Below, piece after piece: positions 16,792 through 25,019 of a stretch of DNA of 64,000 nt. The notes beneath the pieces were generated by a model. That model saw only the letters and a program-made list of their open reading frames with translations, had not been told where the DNA came from and did no database searches. Position 1 is the stretch's first letter; each line of letters begins with the position of its first letter. Made by a program: the position numbers and the translations under genes. Origin of the DNA: UBA8752 sp002172485 (GTDB lineage: Bacteria; Bacteroidota; Bacteroidia; Flavobacteriales_D; Sanyastnellaceae); assembly GCA_042089915.1 (NCBI GenBank), contig JBELJZ010000003.1:131662-195661 (forward strand), given 5' to 3'.

Positions 16792-18614
16792 CACTGCAGG
16801 AACTGAGAGAACGGATCAACATCGGGCTGCAACCCCACCGCGAGCGGGTGCTGTCCGTCTTCAAGGCTGTCAACGTCGTGGTCAGCCTGTCGGCCTTCGC
16901 CAGCCTCATCGCGTACTACGGGTTCCCGCTGGAATCCAACGCCGCACACAACCTCATCGGCATCATCAAAGGCAGCTTCGCCTATTACGTCCTGCACTAC
17001 CTCGTGCGGTGGTTCTTGGATTTCCACCCCCTTCAGTTTCTGAGGAAGCACCGTTTCGAGGGCTTCCTCATGGCCGTACTGCTCCTTGAAGGACTCGGAG
17101 ACCTGCTGACCGGACAGGTCTTCCTGGGCCGGGCCATGAACCCCATGGGTGTGGACAGCGTGGAAGACTGGACGGTGTGGGTTGTCCAAGCCTATTTCCT
17201 CGTGGTGGTCTTCATGGAATTGTCGGAGCGGGCACGGACCCTTCCCCGGTTTCGATTCCATCCAGCCACCCTCTTCATCCTCAGCTTCCTGGCCCTCATT
17301 CTCGCGGGCACTGGCCTGCTGATGCTGCCGGAGATGACCGTGGACGGATTGGGCATGTCGCTGTCCGACGCGCTCTTCACTTCGACCAGCGCGACGTGCG
17401 TGACCGGACTGATGGTGCAGGATGCCGAAACCTTCTTCACCCACAAAGGACACGTCGTCCTGATGGTGCTGATCAAGCTGGGGGGCCTGAACATCATCGC
17501 GTTTGGATCGCTGCTGGCCCTGTTGGCCCGCTTCGGTGTCGGGGTCCGACAGCACGACGTCATCGAAGATTTCGTGAACCGCGGAAGCATCCTCGGCAGC
17601 CGGGGCATGCTTGGACGCGTCATCCTGTGGAGCGTGGGAATCGAGCTCATCGGCGCCCTTGGCCTGTTCCTCTTCTGGCCGGGCGGCCTATTCGCCTCCA
17701 CCGGAGACCGCATTTTCCAGAGCCTTTTCCTCTCCATCAGCGCATTCAACAACGCCGGCATCAGCCTCTTCAGTGGCGGGCTGGCAGACCCGCGCGTGTC
17801 CGAAGCGTGGCTGGTCCATTGGACGGTCACCATCCTCGTCTTCTTCGGCGCCCTTGGCATGGTTGCCATTTTCGACCTGTTCTCTAGGGAATCCCTGCAG
17901 GAGCGGATGAAAAACCCGTGGCGCCAGATTCGATTCCCCACCAAAATCGCCCTCTACTACAGCCTCGCCCTCGTTGGCTTCGGTGCCATCGCCTACCTCG
18001 CGCTGGAATCCGGGAGCGGAGGCACCCTAGATGGCATGGGCTGGACCGGACGCATCACCACCTCCTTCTTCCAGAGTGCCACGCGCACCAGCGGCTTCAA
18101 CACCGTGGACATCGGCGCCATCGGCACGCCCATGCTGTTCCTCCTCACCATTTTGATGTTCATCGGCGCATCGAGTTCCTCGACGGGAGGTGGCATCAAG
18201 ACGAGCACCTTCGCCGTGGTGTTTGCCGACCTCATCGGCACCATCCGGGGCCTCCAACACCCCCACCTCTTCAAGCGGACCATCGGCAAGACCCTGCGCA
18301 GCCGCGCTTGGGGCATCCTGATGTTCTTCCTGCTCTTCAACCTCATCGGCACCTTTGCCCTCACCTTGAGCGAACCCCATTTGCTCACGGAAGACCGGGG
18401 GTTCCTCAACCTGCTCTTCGAACAGGTCAGCGCACTTGGCACCGTGGGGCTCAGCACGGGCATCACAGCCGACATCAGCCCTGTGGGGCGGGGCATCCTG
18501 ATCGCGAGCATGATCATTGGCCGCGTGGGCACCCTCACAGTCGCCTTTGCATTTGCCCGCTCCGTCGTCAGCAGGAACTACAAATACCCCGAAGGCCACA
18601 CGATGGTGGGTTGA
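16788..18614 (+). CDS. trkH: TrkH-family potassium uptake membrane protein
   Basis: A 608-aa membrane protein with about 12 helices. The four pore-loop repeats are recognisable: TSATCVTGLM, SAFNNAGISLF, ATRTSGFNTVD and SALGTVGLSTGIT, each with the Gly at the K+ filter; SSSTGGGIKT is the cytoplasmic gate-loop region. N-terminal residues 1-130 add extra helices as in many Bacteroidota TrkH/KtrB proteins. The regulatory TrkA/KtrA partner is not adjacent. It imports K+ across the inner membrane. The ATGA overlap with rfaE1 suggests co-translation rather than shared function. Confidence 0.93.
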   Translation: MTLQELRERINIGLQPHRERVLSVFKAVNVVVSLSAFASLIAYYGFPLESNAAHNLIGIIKGSFAYYVLHYLVRWFLDFHPLQFLRKHRFEGFLMAVLLLEGLGDLLTGQVFLGRAMNPMGVDSVEDWTVWVVQAYFLVVVFMELSERARTLPRFRFHPATLFILSFLALILAGTGLLMLPEMTVDGLGMSLSDALFTSTSATCVTGLMVQDAETFFTHKGHVVLMVLIKLGGLNIIAFGSLLALLARFGVGVRQHDVIEDFVNRGSILGSRGMLGRVILWSVGIELIGALGLFLFWPGGLFASTGDRIFQSLFLSISAFNNAGISLFSGGLADPRVSEAWLVHWTVTILVFFGALGMVAIFDLFSRESLQERMKNPWRQIRFPTKIALYYSLALVGFGAIAYLALESGSGGTLDGMGWTGRITTSFFQSATRTSGFNTVDIGAIGTPMLFLLTILMFIGASSSSTGGGIKTSTFAVVFADLIGTIRGLQHPHLFKRTIGKTLRSRAWGILMFFLLFNLIGTFALTLSEPHLLTEDRGFLNLLFEQVSALGTVGLSTGITADISPVGRGILIASMIIGRVGTLTVAFAFARSVVSRNYKYPEGHTMVG

Positions 18615-18632
18615 TGCCGACCTTGCACATCC

Positions 18633-19364
18633 ATGGGAACTCCGATCACCCCGTATAACAGCGGCGACGCCAAGAAGGCGCAAGTCGCGCAGATGTTCGA
18701 CAACATCGCGCACCGCTACGATTTCCTGAACCACTTCTTCAGTCTGGGCATCGACAAGCTCTGGCGGAAAAAGGCCGTCCGCATGCTGCTCTCCAAAGGG
18801 CCGCAGGAGGTGCTCGACGTGGCCACCGGCACAGCGGACTTCGCCATTGAAGCTGCGCGGAAAGCCCCGGAATTGAAAGTGGTGGGCGTGGACATCTCCG
18901 CCGGCATGCTCGACATCGGACGCACCAAAGTGTCCCGCGCCGGGCAGGACAGTCGGGTCGAATTGGTCTTGGGCGATGGAGAGTCCCTCCCGTTTGACGA
19001 CGGTCGTTTCGACGCGTTCACCGTGGCCTTTGGCGTCCGCAACTTCGAACACCTCGAGGCGGGCCTGCGTGAAATGCAGCGCACCCTCAAATCCGGCGGA
19101 ACAGGCTACATCCTGGAGTTCTCCAAACCCCGGATGTTCCCCATGAAACAGCTGTTCTGGCTGTATTTCCGGTACATCATGCCCACCCTTGGCAAGTGGT
19201 TTTCCAAGGACGCATCGGCCTACACCTACCTCCCTGAATCGGTGAAGGTCTTCCCTGAGGGAGAGGACCTGAAGCGCATCCTTCTCGACTGCGGATTCAA
19301 CGCTTGCGCTTTGCATCCCTTGACTGGAGGCATCGCCACGCTGTATGTAGTGGACAAGGCATGA
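18633..19364 (+). CDS. menG: Demethylmenaquinone methyltransferase MenG/UbiE
   Basis: A 243-aa SAM-dependent methyltransferase. MFDNIAHRYDFLNHFFSLGID is the UbiE family N-terminal signature, VLDVATGTADFAIEAA is motif I, DGESLPFDDGRFDAFTVAFG binds SAM further on, and FGVRNFEHLEAGLREMQRTL is the second family signature. It methylates demethylmenaquinone in menaquinone synthesis; a ubiquinone role is unlikely in Bacteroidota. The stop overlaps aroA by ATGA, giving an accidental pairing of two chorismate-linked steps. Confidence 0.95.
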   Translation: MGTPITPYNSGDAKKAQVAQMFDNIAHRYDFLNHFFSLGIDKLWRKKAVRMLLSKGPQEVLDVATGTADFAIEAARKAPELKVVGVDISAGMLDIGRTKVSRAGQDSRVELVLGDGESLPFDDGRFDAFTVAFGVRNFEHLEAGLREMQRTLKSGGTGYILEFSKPRMFPMKQLFWLYFRYIMPTLGKWFSKDASAYTYLPESVKVFPEGEDLKRILLDCGFNACALHPLTGGIATLYVVDKA

Positions 19365-20623
19365 ATTTGATCGTCCGCCCCTCCGCACTGTCTGGAAGGC
19401 TGGTTGCGCCGGCGTCCAAGAGCCACATGCAACGGCTCATCGCAGCGGCCCTGCTGGCGGACGGAGAATGCTGGATCCGCAATCCCTCCGATGCAGCCGA
19501 CTGCTGGGCGGCACTGTCCGTGGCCGCCGGGCTGGGTGCTGACATCGAAGTGGGCTCGAACGCCATCCGGGTGGTCGGAGGGCTCCAGCCCCGTTCCAAA
19601 ACGTTGGACCTCGGTGAAAGCGGCTTGGGGATGCGGATGTTCTCCCCCATTGCCGCCTTGCACGACGGGTCATTGACCCTGGAAGCCCAAGGAACCTTGC
19701 AACACCGCCCCATGGACGCCATGGCCGAGGCCCTGAGCCCAGCTGGCGTGAACGTGGTGCTCACGGATGGCCACGCACCGATTCAAATCCAAGGCCCGCT
19801 GAAGGGCGGCGAATTCCGGCTCGATGGCAGCTTGTCCAGCCAATTCCTGACCGGCATGCTCATGGCACTGCCCGCGGCACCTGAGGACAGCGTTGTTCAC
19901 GTCGACAACCTGAAGAGCCGTCCCTACGTCGACATGACCATGGATGTGCTCCAAGCCGTGGGCATCGCCCTGCAACACGACAACCACACGCGCTTTGAGA
20001 TTCCCGGAGGACAATCCTTCTCGCCCTTCGACCACACGGTGGCCGGGGATTGGAGTGCCGGGGCTTTCCTGCTCACCATCGCCGCCTTGGCTGGCGACCC
20101 GTTCCTCGAAGTCGACGGGCTCGGCAACACCCCAACCCAGGCAGACCAAGCCGTCACAGGCGCCTTGCTGTATAGCGGCGCCAAAATGATGCGCACCGAA
20201 TCCGGCATCCGGGTGGACCGCGGGCGGCGCAAAGGATTCCGATTTGACGCCACCCATTGCCCGGACCTCTTCCCCCCTTTGGCAGCCTACGCCGCATTCT
20301 GCACGGGCAAAACCACGCTCACCGGCCTGCACCGCCTCCAACACAAGGAGAGCAACCGCGGCGAAGCCATCGCCACCGAATTCGCCAAAGCCGGCATTCG
20401 CGTCGACCTCTTGCCGGAGGAGGATGCCATGGTGATCCACCCGGGCACGGTGCAACCCGCCACTTTTGATGGCCATGGAGACCATCGGATGGTCATGGCC
20501 GGCACCGTTCTCGGACTCGCTGGCGCCCCCATGGAAATCGTGGGCATCGAGGCTGTGGAGAAGAGCTACCCCGCTTTCTTCGACGACTTGTCGGAAGTTG
20601 GCGCCGACTTCGGTCGAGCCTGA
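19361..20623 (+). CDS. aroA: 3-phosphoshikimate 1-carboxyvinyltransferase (EPSP synthase)
   Basis: A 420-aa EPSP synthase, start fixed at ATG 19361 by the ATGA overlap with menG (a frame start at 19304 lies inside menG). The substrate-binding SKSHMQR (Lys20) matches the SKSxxxR motif. LGESGLGMRMFSP replaces the usual LGNAGTAMR loop but keeps its Gly and Arg. GSLSSQFLTGML, DWSAGAFLL, KESNRGEAIA and HGDHRMVMAGTVLG line the active site. It joins PEP to shikimate 3-phosphate in the chorismate pathway. The altered PEP loop is typical of the divergent Bacteroidota enzymes as far as I recall. Confidence 0.93.
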   Translation: MNLIVRPSALSGRLVAPASKSHMQRLIAAALLADGECWIRNPSDAADCWAALSVAAGLGADIEVGSNAIRVVGGLQPRSKTLDLGESGLGMRMFSPIAALHDGSLTLEAQGTLQHRPMDAMAEALSPAGVNVVLTDGHAPIQIQGPLKGGEFRLDGSLSSQFLTGMLMALPAAPEDSVVHVDNLKSRPYVDMTMDVLQAVGIALQHDNHTRFEIPGGQSFSPFDHTVAGDWSAGAFLLTIAALAGDPFLEVDGLGNTPTQADQAVTGALLYSGAKMMRTESGIRVDRGRRKGFRFDATHCPDLFPPLAAYAAFCTGKTTLTGLHRLQHKESNRGEAIATEFAKAGIRVDLLPEEDAMVIHPGTVQPATFDGHGDHRMVMAGTVLGLAGAPMEIVGIEAVEKSYPAFFDDLSEVGADFGRA

Positions 20624-20651
20624 TTCGGTCTCTCCGATCTTGGGACCGGAG

Positions 20652-21521
20652 ATGCCAACCCGCCTTCCCATCGCCCCCACTCCCCCGGCCCACCTCCGGG
20701 AGTTCCTTCGCGCCGCACGCGGATGGTTCGAGGCATTCGGCATCCTGAGGAAATACCGACTACAAACCTACCACATTGCAGGACCCGCTGTTCTGCTGTG
20801 CATCACCATGGCGGGTGCGGGATTGACCCAATCCCTCGCCGATGCGTTGCGCGATGCGTTGACCTCTGGCTTGTCGTCCGCAGGACTCGACCTTAACAAC
20901 CTGGCCAGCTCCCCGGATGCCTGGTACTCCGACGCGTTGCTCTGGGGGGCGTCCAAACTGGACTGGATGCTCGAATGGGGCCTGAGCCTGTTGGTCTTCT
21001 GGCTCAAACTCAAACTCACCAAGTACCTGCTTTTGACCCTGATGGCCCCCGTCATGAGCGCACTGGCCGGGGCCATTCGACAGCGCGAAACCGGGACGTC
21101 CACCCCCTTCACGGTGCGGCAATTGTTGCGGGACCTCTACCGGGGCGTCCGCATGTCTGTGGCCCTGTTGGCTGCCGAATTGGGGCTGTCCCTCGGGTTG
21201 GCGGTGATCGGCCTGCTCCTGACCGTGTTTGCTGCGCCAGTGGCGGTTTTGCTGTCCCCTGTGCTCCTCGTGACCGGCTGGGCCATCGGCGCGTACTTCT
21301 ATGGAGCCGCTGTGTTCGATGCGGTCTACGAACAGTCCGAACTCGACTGGCGCGCCTCGTTGAGTCGGGGCTGGGCCGAGCGCGGTCGCCTGCTCGGCAT
21401 TGGCAGCGTGTTCTCCTTGCTGCTCGCCGTGCCCTTGCTCGGCGTGTTCCTCGCCACCTTCCTAGGCCCCATTCCCTGCACTGCCGCAGCGGCCCGATTG
21501 ACCTTCACCCCTGATCCATGA
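20652..21521 (+). CDS. EI24/CysZ-like domain membrane protein
   Basis: A 289-aa integral membrane protein. I start it at ATG 20652, preceded by GGACCGGAG; the frame opens earlier (20466) but only inside aroA. Sequence features match EI24/CysZ proteins: a first helix AGPAVLLCITMAGAGLTQ, a central pair of helices LSLLVFWLKLKLTKYLLLTLMAPVMSALAGAI, and two C-terminal hydrophobic hairpins with FYGAAVFDAVYEQSELDW and FLGPIPCTAAAA. The function in Bacteroidota is not established; CysZ homologues carry sulfate. It is 28 bases after aroA and overlaps mpl by ATGA. Confidence 0.78.
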   Translation: MPTRLPIAPTPPAHLREFLRAARGWFEAFGILRKYRLQTYHIAGPAVLLCITMAGAGLTQSLADALRDALTSGLSSAGLDLNNLASSPDAWYSDALLWGASKLDWMLEWGLSLLVFWLKLKLTKYLLLTLMAPVMSALAGAIRQRETGTSTPFTVRQLLRDLYRGVRMSVALLAAELGLSLGLAVIGLLLTVFAAPVAVLLSPVLLVTGWAIGAYFYGAAVFDAVYEQSELDWRASLSRGWAERGRLLGIGSVFSLLLAVPLLGVFLATFLGPIPCTAAAARLTFTPDP

Positions 21522-22894
21522 ATGTCCATTTCATTGCCATCGGCGGCGCAGCCATGCACAACCTGGCACTGGCCCTCCACCACCAAGGCCACACCGTGAC
21601 CGGTTCCGATGACGCCATCCACGACCCCAGCCGGAGCCGACTGGCCGCTGCCGGCCTCCTCCCCGGTGCCATGGGCTGGCAGCCCGACCGCATCCATGCG
21701 GGACTGGACAAGGTCATCCTCGGCATGCACGCCCGGCCGGACAACCCCGAACTCGCCCGGGCGCAAGCGCTCGGCCTCCCGGTGGTCAGCTATCCCGAGT
21801 ACCTGTTCGAGGCCGCCCAAGACAAACGGCGGATTGTGGTCGCGGGCAGCCACGGCAAGACATCGATTACCGCCATGCTGCTCCATGTGATGCACCGCCT
21901 GGGACGGACGCCCGATTTCATGGTCGGTGCCCAACTGACCGGTTTCGACCGGATGGTGCGCCTCACGGACGCACCGGACATGCTGCTCGAGGGCGACGAG
22001 TACCTGAGTTCTCCTTTGGACCTCACCCCCAAATTCCATTGGTATCGCCCCCACCTCACTATCATCACCGGCGTGGCCTGGGACCACATCAATGTTTTCC
22101 CAGACCCGGACGTCTACCGCGCCCAATTCGAGGAATACCTGCGGCGGGTCGAACACGGAGGATGCGTGGTGTGGTGCGCTGAGGACATGGAATTGAAACG
22201 GGCTGTCGAGGCCGTGGCGCCAGCGCGAAGCGACATCGAATGGGTGCCCTACGCCATGCCGGAGCACACTCTGGTGGACGGCACCTTGCACCTGAAGACG
22301 GCAGACGGCCCGAAGCCCTTGCAGCTGGTCGGATCGCACAACGTCCTCAATTTGGCCGGTGCCATGGCCTTGGCGGAACGGTGGGGCGTGACACCCGAGG
22401 AATTCACCCAAGCCGTGGCCGATTTCTCCGGAGCGGCTGGACGGCTGGAGCGACGCTTGGACCGGACACTGGAGGGTGGGGCATGCACCGTGTTCCGCGA
22501 CTTCGCCCATGCCCCCTCAAAGGTGGCCGCAACCACCAGCGCCATTGCCAGTCAATTCGCTGACAGAAAGGTCGTTGCAGTCCTTGAGCTCCATACATTT
22601 TCAAGCCTAAACCCCGCTTTCATCCCCACGTATGCAGGTGCACTGGATGCGGCAGACGAAGCTTGGGTCTGTTACTCACCGGATGTGCTGGCCCAGAAGC
22701 GGCTTCCGCCCCTCGATGCGGAGAAAGTCCAGACCGCTTTTCAGAATCCGAGCCTCCACGTCACACCGGACCCCGCAGAACTCGCTGAGGCTGTCCGTGA
22801 CGCTGCAGGGCCCAACACGGTCTTCCTGCTCATGAGTTCTGGGCGCTTTGAGGGCGTCGACCTTGTGGACGCCATCCGCACCGCGCTGGACTGA
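21518..22894 (+). CDS. mpl: UDP-N-acetylmuramate:L-alanyl-gamma-D-glutamyl-meso-DAP ligase
   Basis: A 458-aa Mur-ligase. It begins VHFIAIGGAAMHNLALALH as in Mpl/MurC. It has the ATP loop AGSHGKTSITAML (Lys114), EGDEYLSSPLD, which is specific for Mpl (DEYDTAF-like), TGVAWDHINVFPD, and C-terminal FRDFAHAPSKVAATTSA. Mpl reattaches the recovered murein tripeptide to UDP-MurNAc, so the gene indicates peptidoglycan recycling and a DAP-type wall. It ends 6 bases before the convergent zip gene; no T-rich terminator is visible between them. Confidence 0.92.
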   Translation: MNVHFIAIGGAAMHNLALALHHQGHTVTGSDDAIHDPSRSRLAAAGLLPGAMGWQPDRIHAGLDKVILGMHARPDNPELARAQALGLPVVSYPEYLFEAAQDKRRIVVAGSHGKTSITAMLLHVMHRLGRTPDFMVGAQLTGFDRMVRLTDAPDMLLEGDEYLSSPLDLTPKFHWYRPHLTIITGVAWDHINVFPDPDVYRAQFEEYLRRVEHGGCVVWCAEDMELKRAVEAVAPARSDIEWVPYAMPEHTLVDGTLHLKTADGPKPLQLVGSHNVLNLAGAMALAERWGVTPEEFTQAVADFSGAAGRLERRLDRTLEGGACTVFRDFAHAPSKVAATTSAIASQFADRKVVAVLELHTFSSLNPAFIPTYAGALDAADEAWVCYSPDVLAQKRLPPLDAEKVQTAFQNPSLHVTPDPAELAEAVRDAAGPNTVFLLMSSGRFEGVDLVDAIRTALD

Positions 22895-22900
22895 ATCGAA

Positions 22901-23722
22901 TCAGCCGAGGACCACGTCCAGCACCATCATCAGGACAAAACCGAGTACGAACCCCAAGGTCGCCACATCGGTGTATTTGTCACGCTGGGTTTCGGGGATC
23001 ACTTCCTCCACCACCACGTAAATCATGGCCCCTGCCGCGAAGGCCAGCGCGTAAGGCAAGAGCGGCTCGATGGTCAACACCGTGATGGCCCCCACCACAC
23101 CGGCCACAGGCTCCACGATGGCGCTCAGCTGACCAAACCAAAAGGAGCGCCCGCGGGACACTCCCTGCCGGCGAAGCGGCATGCTGACCGCAATGCCTTC
23201 CGGGAAATTTTGGATGCCAATGCCGATGGCCAAAGCCAAGGCACCTCCGATGGTGGCGCCTTCGATGCCAGCCGCGGCACCGCCAAACAGCACGCCGACG
23301 GCCAATCCCTCCGGAATGTTGTGCAAGGTGATGGCCAGCACAAGCAAAGTGGTGCGGTGCCAATCCGTCTTGGGGCCCTCCGCTTCGCTGCGGTCAAAAT
23401 TGATGTGCAGGTGGGGCGTGAGTTTGTCCAACGCAAACAGGAACAACGCCCCCACGATGAAGCCAATCGCCGCAGGTGTGACGGACGCCAAGCCCTCCCC
23501 ACCGGTCATGTCCATGGCGGGAATCAGCAGACCAAAACAACTCGCTGCGATCATCACACCGCCGGTGAATCCCAGCATCCCATCCAGCAACCGCCGATGC
23601 AGCGTCTTGAAAAAGAACACCAGCGACGCACCCGCGGCGGTCATCAGCCAGGTAAAGGTGGTTGCAAGGAGCGCCGCGGTCACGGGCCCGGACTCTTGAA
23701 GGAAGGTCTCAATGAACTGCAT
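22901..23722 (-). CDS. ZIP family divalent metal transporter
   Basis: A 273-aa protein with about 8 helices, starting at ATG 23722 (MQFIETFLQES; the longer frame to 23791 lies in dtxR). The binuclear metal site is plain: ITLHNIPEGLAVGVLFGG in TM4 and GIQNFPEGIAVSMPL in TM5, with an upstream GVMIAASCFGLLIPAMD. A His-containing loop HLHINFDRSEAEG lies between TM3 and TM4. It imports Zn, Fe or Mn. It sits 11 bases downstream of a DtxR-type regulator gene and shares its promoter, so it is very probably under metal-dependent repression. Confidence 0.92.
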   Translation of the reverse strand: MQFIETFLQESGPVTAALLATTFTWLMTAAGASLVFFFKTLHRRLLDGMLGFTGGVMIAASCFGLLIPAMDMTGGEGLASVTPAAIGFIVGALFLFALDKLTPHLHINFDRSEAEGPKTDWHRTTLLVLAITLHNIPEGLAVGVLFGGAAAGIEGATIGGALALAIGIGIQNFPEGIAVSMPLRRQGVSRGRSFWFGQLSAIVEPVAGVVGAITVLTIEPLLPYALAFAAGAMIYVVVEEVIPETQRDKYTDVATLGFVLGFVLMMVLDVVLG

Positions 23723-23733
23723 GTGAGTGTTTT

Positions 23734-24429
23734 TCAAGGAAATGGAATGGACGGCGCCTCGGCGTCTTGGTCGACCCAGAGGCGCTCGCAAACCGAGGGG
23801 GACAACATTTGAACGTCTTCGCCGCTGTCAGCAAAGCGGACCTCCAAGCTGCCGTCAAAGGCGTGCCGCCGGATCACGGTCAACCGGGTGCCCAGCGAAA
23901 TGCCCAGGACACCGAGGTGGCGGAGGAACGCATCGCGGCCATCCACGACCCCCACCACGATGAGTTCCAGATGGCGTGGGGCCTCGGACAGCAACGTGCG
24001 CGCAGCCACGGAGCGGAAGCGGCCATTGGGTCCGGGAATGGCATCTCCGTGGGGGTCCAGCTTCGGAAACCCGAGGAAGGCATCCAGCCGGTTGGTCAGC
24101 TCCACACTGTTGATGTGCTCCAACTCTTCGGCGATGTCGTGAACCTGGTCCCAATCGAAGCCCAGGTGGTCCACCAGAAAGGACTCCCACAGACGGTGGC
24201 GACGCACGATGTCCATGGCAATTCGCTGTCCGCTGTCGGTGAGCTGCACACCATGGTAACGCTTGTGCACCACCCACCCCTTGGCCCCCAGTTTCTTGAG
24301 CATGGCCGATGTGCTCGCCGGCGTGGCCGACACGCGGTCCGCGAGATCGGTGGTGCTGACCTTCTCTTGCCCTTCTTCTTGGATGTGCAGAATGGCTTTG
24401 AGGTAATTCTCGTCGCTGACCGTGGGCAT
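23734..24429 (-). CDS. DtxR/MntR family metal-dependent transcriptional regulator
   Basis: A 231-aa regulator. The N-terminal winged helix (NYLKAILHIQEEG; STTDLADRVSATPASTSAMLKKL) and the metal-binding dimer domain (VRRHRLWESFLVDHLGFDWDQVHDIAEELEHI) have the His/Glu ligands of the family. A C-terminal FeoA/SH3-like domain (SLGTRLTVIRRHAFDGSLEVRF) follows. It represses metal uptake genes when Fe or Mn is plentiful. Start ATG 24429 matches the family N-terminus; the longer frame to 24474 would cover the operator. It heads an operon with the ZIP gene and a perfect 10-base palindrome sits 30 bases upstream, indicating autoregulation. Confidence 0.93.
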   Translation of the reverse strand: MPTVSDENYLKAILHIQEEGQEKVSTTDLADRVSATPASTSAMLKKLGAKGWVVHKRYHGVQLTDSGQRIAMDIVRRHRLWESFLVDHLGFDWDQVHDIAEELEHINSVELTNRLDAFLGFPKLDPHGDAIPGPNGRFRSVAARTLLSEAPRHLELIVVGVVDGRDAFLRHLGVLGISLGTRLTVIRRHAFDGSLEVRFADSGEDVQMLSPSVCERLWVDQDAEAPSIPFP

Positions 24430-24458
24430 GGAAGCCGCGAAATTAGACGAGAACAAAT

Positions 24459-24484
24459 TGATTTTTAGCCTCAACTAAAAATCA
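24459..24484. promoter_or_regulatory. DtxR-family operator (perfect inverted repeat)
   Basis: The site reads TGATTTTTAG, then the spacer CCTCAA, then CTAAAAATCA: two perfect 10-base arms around 6 bases. The core TTTAG-N6-CTAAA has the shape of DtxR/MntR/IdeR boxes. It lies in the 101-base gap between dtxR (minus) and the sixA-like gene (plus), in unusually AT-rich DNA for this genome, and its nearer edge is 30 bases from the dtxR start, where it would cover the promoter. Function inferred from shape and position. Confidence 0.82.
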
Positions 24485-24530
24485 TTTCAATCTGCTCACG
24501 AAATTTGTTTGCAGTCTGATAAATTCTGAG

Positions 24531-25010
24531 ATGCTTGAATTGTTCCTCCTCCGCCATGGGAAAGCCGAACCAGCGCGCATTGGCCAGCGTGACCATGAGC
24601 GCCCGTTGGCTGAGCGCGGCCGAATGGAAGCCCATCGCCAAGGCTTGGCTTTTCCCTGCAAGGCCTCAGACGCCCTCGTGGTGAGCGATGCTGTTCGGAC
24701 ACAGCAGACGCTGCAATCCCTCCTCGACGCCTGGGACAGCGCGCCGCCGCACCACATCACGCCCACCGGTTACCTCGCTGATGCGGATACTTGGGTAGAT
24801 CTCATTGGCATGACCGATGCAAACACCAAGCGGCTGTGGGTCGTGGGGCACAACCCCGGCATCAGCGATCTGGTCCTGCAGTTGACAGGCGATCGGATTG
24901 GCATGTCGACCGCCGATGTGGTCCACATCGAACTGGAGGTGGCCAACTGGAGCGGGGTGGGCAAAGGATCGGGGCACCTGAAGGGCCACCACCCGGGACG
25001 GAACGCGTAA
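24531..25010 (+). CDS. SixA-like histidine phosphatase
   Basis: A 159-aa protein of the phosphoglycerate-mutase-like fold. It starts LELFLLRHGKAEP with catalytic RHG (His9), has ERPLAERGRMEAHR typical of SixA, and carries the second catalytic His in WVVGHNPGISDLV. SixA proteins dephosphorylate phosphohistidine, for example on His-containing phosphotransfer domains or NPr. It is divergent from dtxR across the operator region and 9 bases ahead of the AI-2E family gene. Confidence 0.88.
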   Translation: MLELFLLRHGKAEPARIGQRDHERPLAERGRMEAHRQGLAFPCKASDALVVSDAVRTQQTLQSLLDAWDSAPPHHITPTGYLADADTWVDLIGMTDANTKRLWVVGHNPGISDLVLQLTGDRIGMSTADVVHIELEVANWSGVGKGSGHLKGHHPGRNA

Positions 25011-25019
25011 TTTCCCGAC

